Shown piece by piece: positions 12,201 to 22,784 of a stretch of DNA of 64,000 bases (the stretch's first letter is position 1; each line of letters begins with the position of its first letter). The notes under the pieces are model-generated. The model was not told the DNA's origin and did no database searches. It worked only from the letters and a program-made list of their open reading frames with translations. The stretch covers positions 24,853,374-24,917,373 of the forward strand of contig CM070580.1 of NCBI GenBank assembly GCA_036346355.1, read 5' to 3'. The stretch comes from Rhipidocladum racemiflorum. Lineage: Eukaryota; Streptophyta; Magnoliopsida; Poales; Poaceae. Made by a program: the position numbers and the translations under genes.

Positions 12201-12660
12201 ATGAATCTACTATTAACTTTCAAAATCAATGGTCTTGTTTCACACAATCGCCTCACGGCTGCAGCCAGTCTCAAGATAGATCCTAAAACCCTAAAAAACA
12301 TGAAGCGGCTCGGGCTCTGTTTTATATACTACTAGGAGATATCATATGCGGTTCTATTCATAAACCGTTGGTGTTATATACAGAATCCCAGACAGTTTTG
12401 GTACAAAACCGTCTTGATGACTCCTGTATCTATCACAGTTGGTTTTAAATTATAACCGTCTGCGATGTAGACATAATGTCACAGATGGTTTTAGTATAAA
12501 ACTGTCTGTAATGACGTAACATCATAGACGATTTTAATAATATCACATATGGTTTTAATATAAAATTGTCTGTGATAGCTAAAGGATCACCACAGACGGT
12601 TTTATACTAAAATTGTATGTGATATTGGTGTACATCACATATCAGTTGCCACAGCAACGA
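12160..12660. repeat. Extra internal copy of the CACTA right subterminal region
   Basis: This block matches 14246-14700 in the same orientation: both read from an AGAAC...TTACTAAC stretch through CAAAATCAATGGTCTT and CACAATCGCCT to GGTTCTATTCATAAACCGTTGG and arrays of ACCGTCTGTGAT. The copy at 14246-14758 ends at the true element terminus; this one does not. The two bracket the GC-rich segment and the hAT element. Confidence 0.75.
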
Positions 12661-13129
12661 GCCGCCTTTTCGTCTTCCCGCCTATTAAACCGATAAGTTG
12701 CGATCAAAACTTATAACTATCTCTTCATCTTCTCCCCGTGTCGTCGTGTCTTCACGATCGCCGTCTCCTTCATGGCAGCGCCTCCTCCTTCTCTAACGTG
12801 CTCTGCATCCTCCGCCAAGTAACTGCCATCACCGCCCCCAGTGCCGCTCTGCAACTGCATTCCGTTCATTCCCGAAACCTCTAGTGCCGGCATGTGTGTT
12901 CTCCTCCAGGCTCGCACGTGTCAGCTTCATGCGCAAGGATTACCATTGCAATGCCCAACGTGCCACATCCCTCCCATCGCCTCAACCCTAGGTGCCTCCG
13001 CTGCCACTGCAACCCCTGTCGATGCCACCAGCGGATTGAAGCGCATGCAGAGGATCCCAACAGGGAGGAGGCCAATGACGAGGACAAGGACGAGGAGGAG
13101 GATACCGAGGATGGGACCATTGTGATCGG
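12661..13129. other. GC-rich segment, possibly captured gene fragment, left part
   Basis: GC content rises sharply against the AT-rich element body. A plus-strand frame at 12894-13129 is open and ends in an acidic run rich in Glu and Asp (EEANDEDKDEEEDTEDG). It is cut by the hAT insertion and, with that removed, resumes at 14025. CACTA elements often carry host gene pieces, which would fit, but no parent gene is recognised and no intact coding sequence is claimed. Confidence 0.35.
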
Positions 13130-14016
13130 CAGGCCCGTGCGAGAGGGCGTGCATGCTGTTCGGTGGAACAGGGCCCCCAAATCCCAGGGGCCCACCAAAA
13201 TTTTAACCTGCAGTAGTGCAGGCTGTGCAGCCCAATCACGCCTGCAGTAGTGCGAGATGGCTGCAAGCCCAGTCTCCCAGACGCCGGTTCCGTAATTCTT
13301 CAGTCTTCACATCTCACGCACCTGTTCGAGTCCCCCGATCGCTCACGCCTCACGCGCCTGCCGCCGTAATTCTTCTAATCTTCTAGCTGTCGTCTCGCCG
13401 CCTTACCCTCATCCGGTTCCGGTCAATCGGTCATCCCCACAACGCCATAACGGCAATACGGCATCAGTCATCACCGGAGGGCTGTGGGCTCTGGCTGATC
13501 GGTGATCGCTGAGACGCTGACCGGCAGACACTGAACGGCAATACGGCATCAGTCATCATCGGTAATCTTTTTCTTGAACTTGATTCATAAGTCTTCTTTA
13601 ATGATTATTTGCCAACTTTGTTAATTACTTAATTAAATAATTTTGTTCTATTTATACATGTGCGCAGTGCGCCAATTGGTTTAGACGTTTACTATTCCAA
13701 GATCCAACTATCAACCTCATGTCTTCTGCGAATCAATCTAGAATATACGATTCTGGTTCCAAAAAACGTAAGAAAAGGCAAAGAATAGAGGATTTAACTC
13801 AGTCTCAGAAAGGAGCTATGGATAGGTTTATTATAAAAGAATCACAAATGTCCCTGGTAATCAGTCATTGGATCAAGGCCCTGCACTAGATAATAATGCG
13901 GACAATGGTCTATGATATATTACAACTTTTGTATTATTGTAGTTCTAATTTTTTAGTAAGAGAGACCTCATTGTAGAGTTTAGTACAGGGCCCCTTATTT
14001 TGTCGGCACGGCCCTG
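13130..14016 (+). mobile_element. hAT element (887 bp) nested in the CACTA element
   Basis: The ends are CAGGCCCGTGC (13130) and, on the minus strand, CAGGGCCGTGCC (14016). An exact 8-bp duplication, GTGATCGG, lies outside both (13122-13129 and 14017-14024), diagnostic of hAT insertion. Inside are a GC-rich leader, an apparent donor (GGTAATC near 13560), an acceptor (GCGCAG near 13670) and a short truncated reading frame, then the 3' end. It is a deletion derivative that keeps the front of its own transposase gene. Confidence 0.9.
13719..13889 (+). pseudogene. N-terminal stub of a TTF-type hAT transposase
   Basis: The ATG at 13719 follows a plausible splice acceptor and opens a 56-codon frame: a serine-rich start, a basic cluster KKRKKRQR at about residues 15-22, then LTQSQKGAMDRFI. 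A basic N terminus followed by a KGAMDRF/KGALDKF-like motif resembles the beginning of plant TTF-type zinc-finger, hAT-dimerisation proteins. The TTF finger, catalytic core and dimerisation domain are all absent, and the frame stops at TAG 13887-13889. The basic cluster may be a nuclear localisation signal. The family call is by motif only. Confidence 0.5.
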
Positions 14017-14024
14017 GTGATCGG

Positions 14025-14245
14025 CTGGGGGGCACTCCTCCGACATCGAAAGACAATGGCAACAAGCCACGTGCCGCCTCCAGCGTCGACACCATCGACG
14101 ACGACCCCATCTCCGGCCCCTCGTGCAGCAACGGTGAGTGGTGATCGCGCACGCCACTATTGTAATTAATGTTTATGTTAACCGTTATGTATAGTTAAGT
14201 GTTATAATGTTATCCATAATGACTGATCAGTAGTGTAAAAATGAT
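14025..14245. other. GC-rich segment, right part
   Basis: This continues 12661-13129 on the far side of the hAT insertion. It is GC-rich to about 14155, with a Ser/Thr/Pro-rich plus-strand frame, then becomes AT-rich before the second subterminal block. No domain is recognised. Confidence 0.35.
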
Positions 14246-14761
14246 GGATCAATTAGAACCCATCACTAACCTTAGATCACCAAAATCAAATGAATCTACT
14301 AACCCTTCAAAATCAATGGTCTTCTCTCACACAATCGCCTAACAGCTGCGGCCAGTCTCACAGCGGGGGCTCTATATGAGATATCACAGACGGTTCTATT
14401 CATAAACCGTTGGTGATATATAAAGAATCCCAGACCCTTTTATTACAAAACCGTCTGTGATGACTCTTGTAGCTATCATAGATGGTTTTAAATTATAACC
14501 ATCTGTGATATACACCAATATCATAGACGGTTTTATATTTAAAACCGTCTGTGATAACTACAAGAGTCATCACAAATGATTTTGTAATAAAACCGTGTGT
14601 GACATTGGTGTGCATCATAGACGGTTGTAATGTAAAACCGTCTGTGATATAGTTACTGACGGTTGCACTATAGGACCATCAGTGATGTTCTTCATTACAA
14701 ATGGTTTTTCAAAACTATCTGTGATGGGGCGTCTAATATAAGCCTTTGTGTAGTAGTGTCT

Positions 14762-17180
14762 CAATGCTTCAACATCCCACTTCCTTTCCTATTGACTCCC
14801 ATTGCCTAAAATTTACTCCCACAAAACTACACAATACTGGCTATATAAATGGGGTACACTCCAACAACACAAACAACACTCCACTCATGCTAACTTCGAA
14901 AATAGGGAGGGAGAAGAGACCCAGTGGAGGTCATTCTTTCAGGGTTGGGGATATTGAATGCATTAATCCTTTGGAAGCGAAAGTGGGTTGCCAAGAAGGT
15001 GGGAATCTATCTTGATAATTCTTGTAAGGATGCATCGGTACCAATGGAGTTTCCACTCCAGCAATACGTATGTGGTAATCCGGCCTGGAGCATTCAATTC
15101 ACATATCTAGACATCGCCGCCCGAGCGCACTACATGTGCATGGATATCTGCATAAGTGAATGTCACATATTGATATTTCTCATTGCATGTTGTATCTTAC
15201 GTATCGCTAACATTATCCGCACATAATCCTAGTCATCAGAGCAATGCTACTTCTTTCGATGGATCAATGGGCCCAAGAAGTACGACATGACATTCATCCA
15301 ACAAAAATATGTGCTGAACTACCCTGTTGCTCCTGAGAACTTCACATGTTTGAAATCTTATACCTCGGAGTACAAGGGAAAGGCTTAGAGGAGGGAAGAC
15401 AAGGGAAAGGTGCTAATGGTCTCCAATGCCGCTGCTGAAGGTGAGGTTATTTCGAATTGGGACAAGCTTAATCTAGGCTCAAAAGACGAGTTTTGGGTCG
15501 AAAGATATGGGAGCACAAGAAGGTGAAGTCCTACATTTGCAGAAACTCCAAGAGAAAGGCACCGATGGACCTTAATATATAGGATGTGTGATCGCAAGCC
15601 TGACTTATTTTCAATCCTCCTAGTGTTTTCGATTTCAAAAGGTGCACATGTATCTTAGCTATAGTTTATGTTGATGGTTTGTGCATATTGCCATTTGTAT
15701 CGTAGGAGTGGTGAGACAAACATGTGCACCTAACCAAACCCATCACACCATGTAATTGGAATGTTCATTATGAAGTGTTATGTGAGACTTGGAATGATTT
15801 CATTAAACAGAAATTATTACTCAATTTATCTATGTTCATACAATGAAATTGTGAACAAAAAATTCAATCTTAATTTTTGTAATATTGTTATTTTAATAAA
15901 AAAAATATTTTTAACGGCAGAGATTTTACCACCATTTGAATTGGCGACAGAGATTCTGTGATCAATTCATTTGGTAATAAAAACTCACTTGACAAATCAC
16001 GTAGAATTATTACCATTTGAAATAAGGACGGGTTTCCGACGCCACAGTCCGTTGGCCATCAGGCTCAATGCTAAGCTTTGGGGTTTCTAACCAAATCACA
16101 GAAAAGTGACACGACGTAGTGTGCCTATCCATTGCACAGCCATACTCATCCCTTGGTCAATTTATAGTACAGTGTACGTATGACATGATCGATCGAGTTT
16201 CTCTGAATCAATTAATCCATATAAGAAGGTTAATTTCACATGTGGTCTAGTGGATAATATTGTACCACGCACATCCAATTTGTTCTAAGTTTACGTGCAA
16301 TAACCCGAGTACGTATCTAGCTTTAGCTAGGTTCCTGTCCTGTGAGCTATCCTGTGACATTTTATGCCAACTTGCTCTGCAATCTCTCATCGATCTTGCA
16401 CAAATATTTGAGACAGCACAGTTGTCCGTCGCTTTTGGTCATTTTCACCTCGTGCGAAAAAATCATAGCCAGTTATTGCTGGTGATTAACCTGTCATATC
16501 TGAACACTCATGGTACTGAGGCTTCAGAGATCCTATTCATATCAGAGAAAATTAACCTGCACTTATATATACTCAATCATACACGTACGCAGATGGCAAC
16601 GTGATCCAGGGTGATTACTTTAAGATGAGAACGGAGCACAACAAATGCTAGCTCCAGGCGCACTACAGAGTTACTGTCTTGCACATGTTATAGATGGGGA
16701 TTGGCACAAGGACAGGAAAAGAAAAGGTGGGCATAAAATTAGTAAAATCGATCAATCTGCGTCCCAATCTAGCCAACTCAAAGTTTGTTTCCCCAACCCA
16801 ATCGGGTTTCTTTTGACTGCGTCCAGGGGACCTGATCGACCTGACGCTATTGACAAGTGCAGCCAAATTGAACACAATCATTGCAGCGAGATCAGGCGGT
16901 TTTATCCCTTGTCCTTCTGATAACATGATGCGATCTTCGTACGACTTCCTTTCTATGATGTTGTCGAGGTACGAGTAGGATCGTTCGTTGCTTCCCTAGC
17001 ACGCAGTTCATTTGGGCTTTTGCCCGAGTGATTTCGTGTGTGACTTAAAATTGAAATAGTAGAAGGTATTAGCCGTGGTACTCCCTCCGGTTACAGAAAA
17101 AATATGCATGTTTTGGATGTTGGCATAGCCTGAAAACACAATTTTGTCTACTAATTTCTTTGTAACCGTAAAACCCTATG
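14762..17180. other. Mostly non-coding sequence with one gene-like relic
   Basis: Apart from the possible relic at 15236-15530 nothing is assignable. Open frames at 14746-15226, 16260-16604 and 16645-16926 have no recognised domain, and neither strand shows coding-like composition. A short CTCCCTCCGGTTACAG motif at 17083 with a partial inverse near 17160 suggests a damaged Stowaway-like piece. Confidence 0.35.
15236..15530 (+). pseudogene. Possible GRF-type zinc-finger relic
   Basis: The plus strand reads CYFFRWINGPKKYDM near 15242-15286, like the second half of a GRF-type zinc finger (a C..F.W.D/N pattern) found in plant transposon-derived and DNA-binding proteins. The frame goes on through SYTSEYKGKA to a stop near 15388 and then KVLMVSNAAAEGEVISNWDK. 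The first half of the finger is not visible upstream. This is a weak call resting on one motif; it could be chance or an unrelated retroelement. Confidence 0.25.
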
Positions 17181-17183
17181 ATT

Positions 17184-17510
17184 CAAAAATTGCTAAAAGC
17201 CCAGCCCATCCACGGGGCAGGCACACATGCGAAACCCCTCACTTGGGTTTTCGTCCTCACTTCACCTAAAAGGGTTAATCTGCAAGTACTACAATTTGGG
17301 TCAGTAGGTATTATATGCTATGCTAGTGTAACTCAAGGTAAACTGCCCAATCGGGTACTCAGGGTTGATGCCCTCGGTTGTATGGAACAAGTGTGGAATA
17401 CCAAGAAATGCCCCTCGGTACATAACCCATGTTGTGTGCCTCTACAGGGGGCACATGCACACCCGGCCCATGTAGTGAGGGTTGATAATTTGATACTATT
17501 TGTAACATTC
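17184..17510. repeat. Left part of an older inverted-repeat element split by the retrotransposon
   Basis: The sequence at 17184-17231 (AAAAATTGCTAAAAGCCCA... onward) is an imperfect inverted match to 21321-21368 (...TGGGCTTTGAGCAAATTTT). A second block at 17395-17475 matches 21285-21345 directly (ATACC.AGAAA, then GGTACA). The two halves meet exactly at the CATTC duplication of the LTR element. The original element would be about 585 bp. Its superfamily is not clear. Confidence 0.4.
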
Positions 17511-18300
17511 TGTTGACTTCAAAAATATGATGAAAGGTTAATCAACAATCAGCACACGTAAACACCGGGATTAAGTTGGATGTGTGCGTGCTAGCCAATT
17601 TGATCCTGCAATCGGCAAGAAAAATATGTCATCTAACCGGTCGTTAAACGATTAGGTTTTCTATGACAATCTGATCTAAACAGATACTCAAGCCAATTAA
17701 ATCGAAAGTAACCGATAAATCTAAATAGCTTAATTGAGTTGATTAGATGGAAGATAAAGTTATTTTTTCCCGAAAAAAGCGATGTGCAATAAGATCGGAG
17801 AAAAAGCAAACCTAAGTGGCGTAAGTCAAAAATTGATCAAAATTGGTGATGCGCAACTTTATTGATCAAAAATGAATTACAGAAGAAAGATTCTAAATCT
17901 ACAAGCTACTCCTAGTCGACGAAAAGTAAATAAAATAGAGCGAGATGTTGATTGTTGTTGGATGTCTTCATGTCTTGCCCGTCGACCCCTTTTATAGCAT
18001 CTAGACCAATCGTACCCTTCCATCATCGGCTTACTCACTGATGGACCCCAACCAGGTACTTATCACTGAGTCCAAAGAGACAGTAAGTACTACTTAGGTC
18101 TTCTAGGTAATATAAATCCAATAACTGTTATAATCGAGGAAATAACTAGATTGCCTCTACTTGCTCATGAGTACAACATCGACGGATGGAGCAAAATTTT
18201 TAGATCTTAGCCGACAGCTCTCATAGGGTTGAGGGATTGGTACAATCAGGTAGCAGTAATCAAAATGCCCTATGGGAGCAAGTGGGAATTTTTGAGTGTC
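17511..18300 (-). repeat. 3' LTR of the 3.6-kb element
   Basis: Aligns with 20422-20950 from the outer CAACA end through TTGATCCTG, TCGGCAAGAAAAATATGT and AACTTTATTGATCAAAAA. The far third has diverged or differs. A pyrimidine-rich run (CCTCTCTCTCCCT, near 18303), purine-rich on the element strand, is a plausible polypurine tract, placing the LTR start near 18300. That inner boundary is approximate. Confidence 0.65.
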
Positions 18301-18505
18301 TGCCTCTCTCTCCCTAGCCAATGAATCCCTTGTCGCCGCAGCATGCTACTTTTAGTCACACACCTTTAATGCCTTCATGCAAAGGACAAGCCTCATCGGC
18401 CCAACTCTTTTTCTTTTAGATGTGGCACAGCTATGATGCTTAATACCCGATGGAGCACAAATATCGTCTTTCAGTGAGAAACCTCAGCATAGGTTGATTT
18501 CCACC

Positions 18506-19216
18506 ATGGGTGAGGGTTGGAGTCAATACATTGAGGAGAACAAGGTAACTGGTCTAGTAATGGATAAGGAACACACAACGTTCCTGAATATGTGGTTAGA
18601 CCAATACCTCTTTTGTGGACCTTCCCTCAGACCAACCCAGGTATATCAGTCCTTGCTTGAACAGTTAGTGACAGGCCATCGGCTTGCTCTGGGGAAAATG
18701 TTCTTAGGAGCAGTATACCAGATGATGCATATCATTCACGATCGGCTTTTCATAAGAGAATGCCATTATTCGGTCGGCAACATCGGCAGTCCTCTATGGT
18801 TCATCCAGACCTGGCTATAATGCATCTTTAGCTAACCATTTAATATTGATGCCGCAATAATGACCTCATTCCCCCGTGAAGAAACCCCAGAAGAGCAAGA
18901 CCCCGAGTTTGGAAATAGCCGATCATTTGGGGAAAGATATATTCTATGCTCCGCTGAAGACACGAAGATAAGTGCCATCAAAGTGAAAAAGTTCTTGTCC
19001 TTCTTCCTTCAACTCAGCATAGAGGAATTTCCTGCAGAGGATTTCTTTAGTTATAGAGAAGACAACAATTATCCGCACCCATCTTTCATTTGTTTGGCAA
19101 TGGATAGCAGTGAGATGCCCGATGAAATAGTAAATTTATTCAGAATTTTCCTATCTTCAAGTTTTTTTTTTCGTCAGCTTACACTCAAGGAACCAAACTT
19201 TCCTTCCTTCATATGA
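18506..19216 (+). pseudogene. Plant mobile domain (PMD) reading frame, antisense to its element
   Basis: From ATG 18506 the translation contains FLNMWLDQYLFCG, LALGKMFLGAVYQMMH and GSPLWFIQTWL, the order and spacing of the plant mobile domain (aminotransferase-like PMD) found in MAIN/MAIL proteins and in transposons. TAA at 18818-18820 interrupts the frame straight after FIQTWL, and a second stop soon follows. The same frame then stays open from 18860 to 19216 (ERYILCSAEDTKIS, then SSEMPDEIVNLF). A further open stretch at 19312-19611 is in another frame. The gene is broken but still legible. PMD function in transposons is not settled; gene-silencing roles are known for host relatives. It runs opposite to gag, so it would need its own promoter. 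Confidence 0.7.
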
Positions 19217-19615
19217 ATTTATCACCCCTCGGTGTATGCCTGACAATTAGGCTTTGGTCAAGTAATTCCAAGCCTCGGTCTTCTGAGTCGGCTAAGCCCC
19301 AGTGAACATACTTGCAAAGCTTCTACCCCAATATAATTATGAGAATAGCCGATGAATTCCAACTTCAAACCCTACCTCATTTTCTGCTCCACAATCGTCA
19401 CTCAATTGCTTCAATGAATGGTGGTCGGCTATTACAGTGTCATTACCCCCCAGCAACGCGCACCATCGCTAATGTCATATCCGATTTTTGCCTGGGCCTT
19501 CCTGAAGATTACACAAAAATGACTAACTCGGATGATAGAACTTCGAGTTCTAGCAACGGTGCCTGTGCTACTGTAAATGTGGTTGTTCATAGCAGATGTT
19601 TTTCCTCCTAAACAT

Positions 19616-20400
19616 TAGCTCAAGTTGCGGAGCAAAGGGTTCAGCGTACGTCACAACCTTATAAGGTGTTGTATCCCATGATAGAATCAGGTCACTATAT
19701 TATGGTCGCAATGGTGATTCCGTCGGCTTGCCACCCGACGTTGGGAACATGGAGAAAGGAACCGATGGTGGTATGTCAGCTTGAGAACTCTTGGCCCCGT
19801 CTATGTGTACATGGTAATGTGTGATTCCACCTGTGATGGTGTCACGAGGTAGAACCACGGTCGATTGCGTTGTCATCATGGTTGGGACAGGGGCCGACGA
19901 ACAAGTACTCGGTCCAAGGTTATGAGTACCAGGTGCCAAAGATTAAACCAGATAGTTTGGCAATGGTTGCATCAGCTCAAAGAGAGTTTTGGCTGATACT
20001 AATTCCTCTGCCACTGCCTTAACACTGTTGGCAATCATCGGCCGAAGCGTTGTTACCAGAGCCGATGATTGGTTTATGAGAGCATGATGTACAGACTGAT
20101 TGGCCATAATATCTGATAATTCAGCTTGTGCAGGGAGATATCGGCTAACTGGTATATCTCTTGGAGCGTTTTCGGTTGACTTATCATCGAGGAAGTTTAC
20201 CACGGGCAGCGCATTTTTTTGAGTGACACCACGTCAAATTTTCTAAAAACAATTCAACATCATCCCCTCCAACGCAGCATTTCGATCCACAATCTCCTTG
20301 CGCTGTTCTACCGACAAATCATCCATTGTCGGGATGATTATGGCCTCAGTATTGACGTCGGACGGGGAAATAGACCTTCCAAATGAATACATCATTGGTC
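19616..20400 (-). pseudogene. Partial gag of the 3.6-kb element
   Basis: The minus strand encodes SPSDVNTEAIIIPTMDDLS just inside the 5' LTR, then at 20203-19943 NQSVHHALINQSSALVTTL and VKAVAEELVSAKTLFEL, and at 19939-19700 a Pro/Ser/Thr-rich linker. These match the N-terminal third of the left element's gag piece by piece. The capsid core and zinc knuckle are not present; the sequence passes instead into the antisense PMD region. Stops separate the pieces (for example near 19940). Confidence 0.7.
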
Positions 20401-20421
20401 CCACCGGGCGTGCCAAAAGTG

Positions 20422-21114
20422 TGTTGAAGCCGAAAACGTGACGAAGGGTTAATCGGCAATTAGTGCACGCAAACATAGGGTTTAAGTTGGGTACGAGCGT
20501 GCTAGCCGATTTGATCCTGTAATCGGCAAGAAAAATATGTAATCTAACCAATCGTTAAACCAATTAGGTTTTCTATGATAACCTAATCTAAACAGCTAGT
20601 CAAGCCGATTAAAATGAAAGTAACCGATAAATCTAAACATCTTGATTGAGCTGATTAGATGGAAGATAAACGTAGATTTCCCCAAAAAAAAAAGATGATG
20701 CGCAACAAGATCAGAGAAAAGGCAAACCTGGGTGGCGTAAGTCGACAATTGATCAAAATTAGCGATGCGCAACTTTATTGATCAAAAACGGATTACAGAA
20801 GAAAGATTCTAAATCTACAAGCTACTCCTAGACAATGAAAAGTAAATAAAATAGAGCGAGTTGGTAAATTGTTGTTGGATGTCTTCCTGCCTTGCCCGTC
20901 GACCCCTTTTATAGTGTCTAGGCTGATCGCACCCTTTTATAACTCTTGTAGAAATATGTATCGGTCTCAATCTCCAAGAATAAACTTCTGCCTAAGCCAA
21001 TTGTCAGCTTCAATCCCGCATCCATGTTTAGCCTCATCCTTCTAAATCGGCTACAACTACTAAATCGGCCATACCTACCAAATCGGTTAAGAGCGCCAAA
21101 TTCTAGGGGCAACA
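20422..21114 (-). repeat. 5' LTR of the 3.6-kb element (693 bp)
   Basis: Minus-strand ends are TGTTGCCCCTAGAATTTGG and CGGCTTCAACA. Immediately inside is ACTTTTGGCACGCCCGGTGG, the likely primer-binding site, nearly the same as at 5013 in the left element. The reverse complement of the 20770-20830 region matches 23220-23300 in the solo LTR. Confidence 0.85.
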
Positions 21115-21119
21115 CATTC

Positions 21120-21375
21120 TATGACCCAAAATTCACTCAAAGACCAGCCTACCCATGGACAGACATATATGTGTAATACCTCTGTTGTGCTTTCGTTCTT
21201 GTTTTGCCCAATAATGTCATATTAAAGGGCAAGGTGTTACGCTCCCCCCCCCCCCCCCTTAATGGGCTACCTCGACAACGTGAGATACCTAGAAACACCC
21301 CTTGGTACACGATGGTGTAAGAGCACACGTCTGGCCCTATGTGTGAGATGGGCTTTGAGCAAATTTTATGCCGCA
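21120..21375. repeat. Right part of the split inverted-repeat element
   Basis: Partner of 17184-17510. It includes a run of about 15 C at 21243-21257, which may be unreliable in length. Confidence 0.4.
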
Positions 21376-22780
21376 TGGTTTTACAATATTTTATTAATTT
21401 ATAATACCCTATAAATTACCATATCCTATTAATTTATAATACTCCAATAATAATTCTAAGATACTACAATACGACATTATTGAAAAAAATTATCGGAGCC
21501 CTTTATTTGTTTGCTATATACCCTTTTCCATATGTAAAAGGAGTATATAAACAAATTATACTATAAATGGTGGACTTTGATGAAATTTTTCATAGGACTC
21601 ACTTTGAAGTGTTTTATAATCAGTATTAGAGTATACTCGAAAGAATAAAGATGTATAGCAATATCATTTAAGCGGCATACTGAGAGTGGAAGTACGTACT
21701 CCTAGAGATACGGATGTGTGTGTATCATAGTCCATTGTGTAGGTCTAGAAAAGTGCGCTAGTCTTGGTATTACATGTGAAAGTGAATATTGAAGTATTAG
21801 TCGGATTACCATCTTATCTTCATAACTGCCAGCTCTTCCTTACTTTCCGCTTGAACTGATCGGACCTTAGCGTGTACAGGATACGTAAGTATATTTAGGG
21901 TTGTGATAACCAACCGCACATCAATATGTACTTACATGAAAGAAAACAAAAGACGCGTATTTGATCTCCCCTTGTCTATTACGATTTACGAGGTGAGTGC
22001 GCGCCTGCTAGACGCAGGGAAATGGAAATGGAAACACTTGGAGGCCACCTAGAATTTTAGATAGCCAGAGGATCAAGCTAGGCCATACGTCGGATTGCAT
22101 CCGCGTGATGTCGTGGGCTCTCTCCACCTATCGTACGTTTTTCTGTGCACACAGGACAACCAGGTGCCCACTTTTGGCAAGCTCCGTCCGTATATGGCAG
22201 TAGTACACACCGGCCTAGCTTACCTGCCGTCCGCTCGCACATCGGCGCTACGTGACTGGCCGCGCGCGGTCGGTGCGGCCTCCCTTTCCCGCGCGCCCAT
22301 CCATCTCCCCCGTTTCGTGCGTGCTCGCGTTGCGTGATACTACTATATCGATCGATCGGGCCGGCGTGATACCTCCGCCACCTGCCGCTCGCGCGTACAG
22401 GCCGGCGGCAAACGTGTAGCAGCTAGCTAGCGCGCGACCTCCTTCCTTTCGTTTCCGTCCATCCACCGGCTGATCCAGCTGGTCGGTGGGCGCCGTGGGT
22501 TTGCCCATCCTTTTAGAAAGCGATCACAGGGTGAAAGTGGTGGTGAGCTGGTGATGACGGTGCGGCGCCATAATACGGTGCATTTCTGTAATTTTCAATC
22601 GACGCGACGCGACATGACACTGATTTGGAGCCGTCGATATATATATATAGTCCGATTACTGCTAGCGTACGCGTCAAGCGTTATTAATGTACGACTGTAC
22701 TTAGGACACGGTAGCTAGCTAATGTCGTGCTACTGAAAATGCACAGGAGATACTGGAAATAACTATCCTTAATTATTATT
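21376..22780. other. Intergenic region, no gene supported
   Basis: AT-rich to about 21960, then GC-rich with repeated GCGCGC and CGATCGATCG-like words to about 22600, as in promoter or leader DNA of grass genes. Frames at 22095-22337 and 22248-22508 overlap on opposite strands and have no domain, so they are best explained by composition. Confidence 0.4.
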
Positions 22781-22784
22781 TCCT

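Larger units (their letters stand above)
10432..14758 (-). mobile_element. Non-autonomous CACTA (En/Spm) DNA transposon
   Basis: The left end is CACTAGTATAGG (10432) and the right end on the minus strand is CACTACTACACAAAGG (14758). TCT occurs directly outside both ends (10429-10431 and 14759-14761), the 3-bp target duplication of CACTA elements. Both terminal few hundred bases are packed with direct and inverted copies of CAGACGGTT / AACCGTCTG, the subterminal transposase-binding repeats of this superfamily. The body holds a deleted transposase gene on the minus strand (10863-11702), a tandem repeat, a duplicated subterminal block, a GC-rich segment and a nested hAT element. It cannot move by itself, though intact ends might respond to transposase from elsewhere. 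Confidence 0.9.
17511..21114 (-). mobile_element. Non-autonomous gypsy LTR element with antisense plant-mobile-domain frame
   Basis: The plus-strand ends are TGTTGACTTC (17511) and GGGGCAACA (21114), flanked by an exact CATTC duplication (17506-17510 and 21115-21119), so the 3604-bp element is complete end to end. Read on the minus strand: 5' LTR 21114-20422, primer-binding site just inside, gag N-terminal half (about 20400-19616), then a gene-like frame running the opposite way (18506-19216 and beyond), then the 3' LTR (about 18300-17511). No protease, reverse transcriptase or integrase is seen. Extra antisense frames with plant mobile domains are known in the Ogre/Tat lineage of plant gypsy elements, which is the likely affiliation. 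Confidence 0.85.

Noticed and set aside
12841..13266. Five overlapping frames in the GC-rich part of the CACTA element
   Set aside because: Several cross the hAT border at 13130, so they cannot be ancestral coding sequence. Only the acidic plus-strand frame was noted, as a possible captured fragment.
16141..16260. Possible tRNA or small RNA gene
   Set aside because: No cloverleaf or A and B boxes could be read. Nothing in the window met a tRNA or rRNA pattern by eye, though a covariance-model scan was not possible.
21243..21257. Run of about 15 C as a functional motif
   Set aside because: A homopolymer of this type is more likely a sequencing or assembly uncertainty inside a repeat.
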